From assembly GCA_025765615.1 (NCBI GenBank), contig JAIVFJ010000021.1, positions 372,001 through 436,000 on the forward strand: 64,000 nucleotides of DNA, read 5' to 3'. Source of the stretch: Zopfochytrium polystomum. Lineage: Eukaryota; Chytridiomycota; Chytridiomycetes; Chytridiales; Chytridiaceae. This document shows, piece after piece, positions 58,601 to 64,000 of this stretch; position 1 is the stretch's first letter; each line of letters starts with the position of its first letter. Both the position numbers and the translations under genes were made by a program. A model generated the notes under the pieces. The model saw only the letters and a list, made by a program, of their open reading frames with translations. It had not been told where the DNA came from and searched no databases.

Positions 58601-60359
58601 AGAGAAAAAAGAAAGAAAAAAGAAGAAAAGTCAACACTCACCCTGACTTTTTCGAACCGCGCGTAGTTTGGCAGCCGCGCCTCGATGCCGTAAAAGTCCC
58701 TCGCGAAATTCTTCCCCCAGTGCGGCACGCCGCCAAACTCGCTCTGCAGCGCGTACGAAATCTCGTCAAACACCGAAAAGCCGAGGTGCGGCCGCGAATC
58801 CGGGTCGTCCTTCCGCCGCAGGATGTGCGTCTCGACCAGCGCGACGTCCTGCCCCGCCATGATCCCCAGCAGCGACTCGGACGCCAGCGCGAACCGCACG
58901 TAGATGCCAAACTCGGGGAAACACGCCAGCGTCCGGGACACGATCCGCCGCACGGCGGACAGCGCCGCGGGGAGGCGGGAGAGCGGGATCGCGATCTCGA
59001 TGTCGTCCGTGTGCGGGAAGAGGCACCCGTTCCCCGCGCAGATGTGGCCCATGTACATGTCGCCGTACCACCCGACCGTGTCGTTGGCCTCGTTGAACCG
59101 CAGCTGCAACGCCCGCGCGTCCGCGAGGAGGCAGAGCACGTCCTCCGACGTCGCGTCCAGGATCGGCTGCACGATCGTCGACCACGCCCACGGCACCGCC
59201 GCCGTGTACGGGTCCCACGTCTTGCGGTACCCCGTGCCGGCCGTCGCGGCGGGGACGATGTCGAACCCGTGCAGGACGGCGGTCTTTTGCGACACGAACC
59301 AGTAAAAATTCGCAAAATCGTGCGCGCGCGCCTGGTCCACGATAACATTCTCGAGGTTCCCCTCCTGCGCCGACAGGTCGACCTGCACCGCCCGCACCTT
59401 GAACGCGTCGACCGCCTGGAACGTCACGTCCACCACGATGCCGAGCATCCCCAGGTTCGTCTGCAGCGCGCGGAACGCGTCCCCGTCTCCACCATCGGTC
59501 TTGCTCACGTTCCGCACCGCCCCGGTCCCGTCGACGACCGTGAACCCCACCACGTGGTCGTGCACCGCCGCCCCGTACCGCAGCGACGACGAGTGCGCCC
59601 CCGTCGCGATCGCCCCGCCCACCGTGATCGCGCCGTAGTCGACCAGCCCCAGGATCGCGAGCCCGTGCTGCTGTTGCAGTTCCCGCGTGAACGTCGCAAG
59701 GTGCGCCCCCGCTTGGACTCGCACGGTTTTGGCCGCCCGGTCGACCGACACGATCGAGGTCAGGTTCTGCGTCGTGGAGACCGAGATGCCGCCGTCGGCG
59801 CAGAGGATGCGGTTCGTCGAGTGGCCGGCGGCGAACCCGCGGATGCTGGTGGCGTTGCGTGTGTGTGTGTGTGTGTGCGTGTGTGGACGTGTGTGGGTGA
59901 GTGCGTGTGGGCGTGGGTGTAGGTGAGTGAGTGTGCGTGAGTGAGTGAGTGAGTGAGTGAGTGTAAGTGTGGAATATTTGTGTGTGAATGAACGTAACCG
60001 TTGCTGCACGAGTTCTCCGTGCTTGCACGCAAAGAAAGGGTATCCCAACCCAACCCAACCAAACAAAAACACAAGGGAAAAAAAAAATACAAAAAAAGAA
60101 CCGCGCCCAGCGCGCAATCAACCCACGTCTGGTTCCGGGCGATGGCGTCCTTGACCGCGGCCACGACGTCGTCCACGTTGGCCGGGTACCGTATCTCGGC
60201 GGGTTGGCAGACGATAAAGTCCTCGGCGTTCGGCTGGCTGACGGCCGCGAGCGCGCCCATGCTCGTTGCCGTGGCGGCTGCGAGGAACAGCGCGGCGGCG
60301 GCGGCGGCTGCGCGGAGCAGCGTTGAGCGCGGCCTGCGCGTTGTCGTCGTCGACGTCAT
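58220..60359 (-). CDS. Secreted FAD-dependent sugar-1,4-lactone oxidase (arabinono/gulonolactone oxidase family) with Cys-rich tail
   Basis: Minus-strand exons 60359-60127, 59845-58642 and 58483-58220 join in frame to 566 residues. A membrane-like N-terminal segment (LLRAAAAAAALFLAAATATS) acts as signal peptide or anchor. A PCMH-type FAD-binding domain follows: PANVDDVVAAVKDAIARNQT, IRGFAAGHSTNRI, VQAGAHLATFTRELQQ and DYGAITVGGAIATGAHSSSL. The ALO substrate domain contains GYRKTWDPYT, PHTDDIEIAIPLSRL and PHWGKNFARDFYG. These enzymes oxidise D-arabinono- or L-gulono-lactone to ascorbate-type products with release of H2O2. In the usual covalent-FAD motif (GHS) the His is retained. Unusually, about 65 residues with ten Cys follow the catalytic domain (RTCHCTADAHCGAGYRC..). 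Intron 1 (281 nt) carries AC and CACT microsatellites; intron 2 contains a T-run of about 34. Confidence 0.88.
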
Positions 60360-60829
60360 TTTGGCCAGCTATTAGCTTGAAGATGGATTTGTGCGGTGGC
60401 TTATTTTTTTTTTTTTTTCCTTCTTCCTTTTTCTTCTTTTTTTTTCTGTTTTATATTTTTCACTTGCCGCGCGCAGTTTGGACTGTCGGTTAGTTCCGTC
60501 CCGGAGAGACAAACCAACATTTTTATTTTTTGGTTTTTTGGCATTTTGTATATGGTTTTTGGAAGAGTGAGTGGCCAGTGTCTGAGCCTTGATTTCGAGG
60601 AAAACACTGAACATCTGCCCAAAAATGGACAAATCGGGAGTGCGGCAAATACAGGAGGGCGGCACGGAAGGAAACACGCCCCTGCAGAACGAATGAACGA
60701 TCGAACGAAAGCAAGAAGAAGAAGAAGAAGGGGTTGAAAAAGAGAAGAGAGAGAGAGAGCGCCAAAGGCAGGCAGAGTATTTAGTGGAGGGAGCAAATAG
60801 ACAGAACGACGTCATCGTCTGTCCGCCGT

Positions 60830-60863
<34 letters not shown>

Positions 60864-60911
60864 TCATCTTCATTGTTTTTGGCAATGAGCTTGCTGCAGT
60901 TAGTTACCTGC
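60360..60911. other. Intergenic region upstream of the lactone oxidase
   Basis: T-runs near 60402-60445 and a CT microsatellite at about 60831-60861. No gene was seen; it lies between the oxidase promoter and the copia LTR end. Confidence 0.5.
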
Positions 60912-61185
60912 TGTGAAAAATAGCAATTACCCAGGTATTAATATATTATGGATATATGAGTGGCCACTGTGTTCCTCGCCAAAAGAACGAACAATGAAGG
61001 CATTCCAAGCGGGCGCCGCATTATTCGTATTTCTGTTGAAATTCGACACGTCGAGTGTGATCTCGGGAGCGACGATGTGATCGCGATCTCGGGTTGCTCG
61101 TGTGGTTGCAGGAAAGGGCGTGACAAGTCAAGTTTTTTTCTTCTGTCAATACATCCATTTTCTCTCGCGAGGGCATATTCCAACA
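60912..61185 (-). repeat. 3' LTR of a Ty1/copia element (outer border approximate)
   Basis: Read on the minus strand, TGTTGGAATATGCC starts at 61185 directly after a polypurine tract, a classical copia LTR start. The outer end is uncertain. TTTTTCACA at 60912 gives an ending in CA with weak mirror similarity; another CA lies at about 60896. The partner LTR is outside the window, so the length cannot be checked here. Confidence 0.6.
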
Positions 61186-61195
61186 CTCCCCCTTG
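61186..61195 (-). promoter_or_regulatory. Polypurine tract of the copia element
   Basis: CAAGGGGGAG on the minus strand abuts the LTR start TGTTGG, the usual copia arrangement. Confidence 0.75.
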
Positions 61196-61443
61196 CACGA
61201 GCGCCTTTAAAAGCAAAACTACCTCAAAGAAAGGAACTGAGTGAGAGAATTTAAAACGCCACTGCCCGGGTGAAAAACCCAAACCAATTGACCGATCTGG
61301 GAAAACCGTAGCAGGGTAAGGAAAGGAAACGTATCAGGAAGGCGCTGCTGAGGAGAGTACTGCAAAAAGGTAGGGAAAACAAAAGGGTGCCCAAAACGGC
61401 AAAATGAAAGAAGGAAAATCTAACTGGTGCCCCACCCTTGGGC
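61196..61443 (-). other. Untranslated copia sequence between pol stop and polypurine tract
   Basis: About 250 nt with no coding frame, part of the copia internal region. Confidence 0.6.
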
Positions 61444-64000
61444 CTAACCCACTACTTCACCCTTGCGCGCCATGCGCGCCCTCCATGCGGCGCCATGCGC
61501 TGCATTCTTCTCCTTGTCCTTGGTCCGTTTCTGAAGGAAGTGATCTTCGCGGCGTTTTGTCCTAATTGTTCGTACATGCTCAATCAACTTGTTATTTTCG
61601 GCTGGTCCCTTGCTTGAGTCAACAAGTCCAAGTAGTATTCGGCCTTCGAAAACCATATCGTGTCCATGTGGCTTGGTGAGGAGATCAGCAAGCTGATCAA
61701 AGGAGGGGACGTGATCAACCTGCACAAGACCTTCCTCTACAAGCGACCGGATGTGGTGGTAGCGAAGTCGAATGTGCTTGGAGCGGTCTGTATGAAGATC
61801 GTTCACCGTCATATGGATTGTTGGTGTGTTGTCCTCATAAGCAGTCAGTGGTAGCTTGAGGGGCATCTTGACCGACAGGTGAAGGTTGTTGATAGCCTCA
61901 AGCTCCCGTCCAAGTTCACTGAGGGCAATATACTCTGCTGCTGTTGATGATGTGGGGATTGTTGACGAACGCGTCGACTTCCACCCAATTGCTCCCCCTG
62001 CTAGCAGCACAAGGTATGCTATCTGCGAGCGAGAGTCATGGCGGGAGTTGAATGATGCGTCCGCGTATCCAACAGGTTGAGGGTTGCCGTCTGCACTGTA
62101 GCGAAGTCCAACTGTGGCGGTGGCCTTGACATACCCAACAACATCCAACAGCTCACGCCAATGCCGTCTGCATGGATCCTGGGCAAAGGAGCCAAGTAGA
62201 CTGACACTGAGTGCGAGGTCTGGTCTGGTTGATGTCGCTGCGTAGTTGAGGCTGCCAATCACACGGAGATACTCAGTGCTGTTGACACTCTCTTCGTCAG
62301 GGTCGATAGATTCTGGAACGCGAGGGGTGAGCTTGGAGGTAGTCTTAAGTGGTGCGCCTCGAGGCCTCACAGCGCCGTGTTCAGCCTCAAAGCGAGATAG
62401 GAAGTTTCGGATGAAGTTAGCTTGGTGAATGATTGTGAAGTTTGAATCACGGATAACTTCCATTGAGAGAACGTAGGTGAGCTTCCCAAGCTCCCGAAGC
62501 TTGAACTCCCCCTTGAGGTCAGCAATCGCATCCTTGATAGCAGCAGTGTGACCGAACAAGGGGAGGTCATCAACATAGGTGAGGATGAAGCAAATTCCAT
62601 GCTGGTTCTGCCGCCAGAACAAGCATGGGTCCGCCCGACTCTGCTGGAATCCCTTCGACCGTAGGTGTGCTGCAAGGCGCAGGTACCAAGTCCGACCTGA
62701 TTGCTTCAGCCCGTATAATCCCTTCCGGAGTAACCAAACCATTCCAGGGAGGATTGGTACACCAGATGGCGGCGCCATGAAGATGGGGACATCGAGTATT
62801 CCGTACAGGTAGGCTGAGGAGATGTCGATCATCTCCATGTCCCAGCCATACAGGGTGCTGAGGGCAATCATCCATCGGAGAGTGTTACCTCGAATTACTG
62901 GCGAGTATGTCAGAGTGAAGTCAACGCCGGGCTGCTGCGTGAAACCACGAGCAACAAGTCTCGCGCGAAATCGTTCGATGGTGCCGTCGGGTTTGAACTT
63001 CAGCTTGTATACCCACTTGCAACTCACAATGTTTGTGTTGGGTGGAGCTGTGGCTTCGATGAATACGCCCATGCTGCGGAGCATGCTCAGTTCGTACTCT
63101 TCAGCCTCTCTCCACTCTTTGGCAAAGGGTGAAGCCATGGCCTCCTCGTGCGTCAGCGGATCCTTGTATGTGTCAGGTGACACTCGAACTGTGTTGGAGT
63201 TGACATTGAAAGCGAAGAGTGGTCTGTCTTCGTCGTCTGAGTCTGACATGTACACAGATTGATCGTCGTTGTCGTCAGAGTCCTCATATGGTCCGCACGC
63301 AAATAACGCATCTGGCACGTCAGGAGCACTCTCAGCAGCAGGTGGGTCACTTGGCATGGCTGGTTCCGCCGCATCACTGGGCCTTCCACCCCTAGCGATG
63401 TGAGTGTCCCAGGCTTGCGTGGGCGCAGAGCCCCACCCCACGGGGCTCTCACCATCCACGGCCACCGGAACCTCTGCGCTGGGCTGAGATGCCACGTCTA
63501 CAAAGCCGCTGGGCCCACTGCCCCTAGCGCCGCTGGAAGGACGGTCCCCAACCACACCAGTGGTGCCCTGTGCTATGGCTCCCTGCATGTGTGATGGTTT
63601 TGGTGGGATGAGGTTGTGTTAATTGTTTTGATGTGTTTTGAAGAGGTAAAGGGTATAGAGAATTGTTTGTTAGTATGGTGAATCTCAGGGTTACTCACCA
63701 GTTGGTTGTTGGTTGGGTTCTTTCTTGGTCGTCCACGTTTCTTCTTTGGTGGTGGTAGGTCAGGGTCAATGCTGGGGACCACTACTGTTTCTGGTGATGC
63801 AGTTTGTGGTGGTGGTTCAGGCAGTGGCTCTGCAGGTGGTGGTTGTTGTGGAGCTAGTGACGACTTTGGTGGTCGCCCCCGCTTCTTCGGTGTTGGCACT
63901 GTCTGTGCTTTGTCGTGCCCCACCTTCTGCTGCTGCTTCTGCACTTTTTGCTGCAGTGCCTGCTGGAGAATCTGCTCTGCATGAATGACTGATTGGACTG
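61444..64000 (-). CDS. Ty1/copia polyprotein, C-terminal part: AT-hook linker, reverse transcriptase, RNase H (runs off the right edge)
   Basis: Minus-strand exons from beyond 64000 to 63699 and 63582-61444 join in frame if the 116-nt segment 63698-63583 (GTGAGT..CAG) is an intron. The upstream part is Gln/Pro-rich with two AT-hooks (KKRGRPPKS and KKKRGRPRK). The acidic linker is followed by the copia RT block SCKWVYKLKFKPDGTIERFRARLVARGF. WDMEMIDISSAYLYG and KGLYGLKQSGRTW come next, then the catalytic FILTYVDDLPLFG and IGSLNYAATSTRPDLAL. RNase H is shown by VGYADASFNSRHDSRSQIAY, SSTAAEYIALSE and HIRLRYHHIRSLV. RT and RNase H look intact. Integrase, protease and Gag would lie outside the window. 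Confidence 0.9.

Noticed and set aside
58766..60121. 451-residue minus-strand frame overlapping the lactone oxidase
   Set aside because: Arg/Gly/His-rich shadow in another frame; the oxidase frame carries all FAD-domain motifs and clean splice borders.

Overview
The window looks like nuclear DNA of a fungus, most likely an early-diverging (chytrid-like) one. That placement is an inference from intron style and gene content. The introns are short spliceosomal ones (43 to about 440 nt, most 45-130 nt, GT..AG, several with CTAAC branch sites). The genes include Sec16, an SRPK-type kinase, an ACS-family MFS permease, a single-pass SH3 membrane protein, a Thr-rich GPI-type surface protein and secreted enzymes. 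Microsatellites and long A/T runs are frequent between genes and inside introns. No tRNA, rRNA or CRISPR array was found.

Layout. 1-2779: no gene recognised. 2780-5970: a complete-ended LTR retrotransposon with identical 353-bp LTRs and a 5-bp target duplication. It keeps Gag, protease and a chromodomain but has lost reverse transcriptase, RNase H and the integrase core. It carries a Tf1-like self-priming tract and a candidate -1 frameshift pseudoknot. 5971-7430: unassigned, with one interrupted frame. 7734-8603: pyridoxamine-phosphate oxidase. 8786-17120: nine-exon Sec16. 17525-20818: SR-protein kinase. 21326-22792: ChaC-type gamma-glutamylcyclotransferase. 22993-23865: unresolved coiled-coil region flanked by diverged copies of the ChaC 3' flank. 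24321-25565 (minus): C9orf85/DUF2039-like zinc protein, with a fold-back repeat in intron 1. 27139-29054: MFS permease. 30670-31860 (minus): dead Tc1/mariner copy. 33563-35046: SH3 membrane protein. 36274-37908: orphan membrane protein. 38910-39557: ankyrin protein. 39693-42222 (minus): Ser/Thr/Pro-rich repeat protein. 44324-45905: aldo-keto reductase of the potassium-channel beta type. 46639-47350: second Tc1/mariner remnant. 48540-50156 (minus): WW-domain protein. 51167-52852 (minus): secreted phosphodiesterase-jacalin fusion. 56151-57050: GPI-type Thr-rich protein. 58220-60359 (minus): secreted sugar-lactone oxidase. From about 60912 to the right edge (minus): the 3' half of a Ty1/copia element with AT-hooks and an apparent intron.

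The genes do not form one pathway. They are ordinary housekeeping, secretion and cell-surface genes in an AT-tract-rich, transposon-peppered segment. The strongest unusual signals are the RT-less retrotransposon with its self-priming and frameshift signals, the apparently spliced copia element, and several small fold-back repeats. Multi-exon models were built by hand: each joins the stated exons with preserved reading frame, but no transcript evidence was available.
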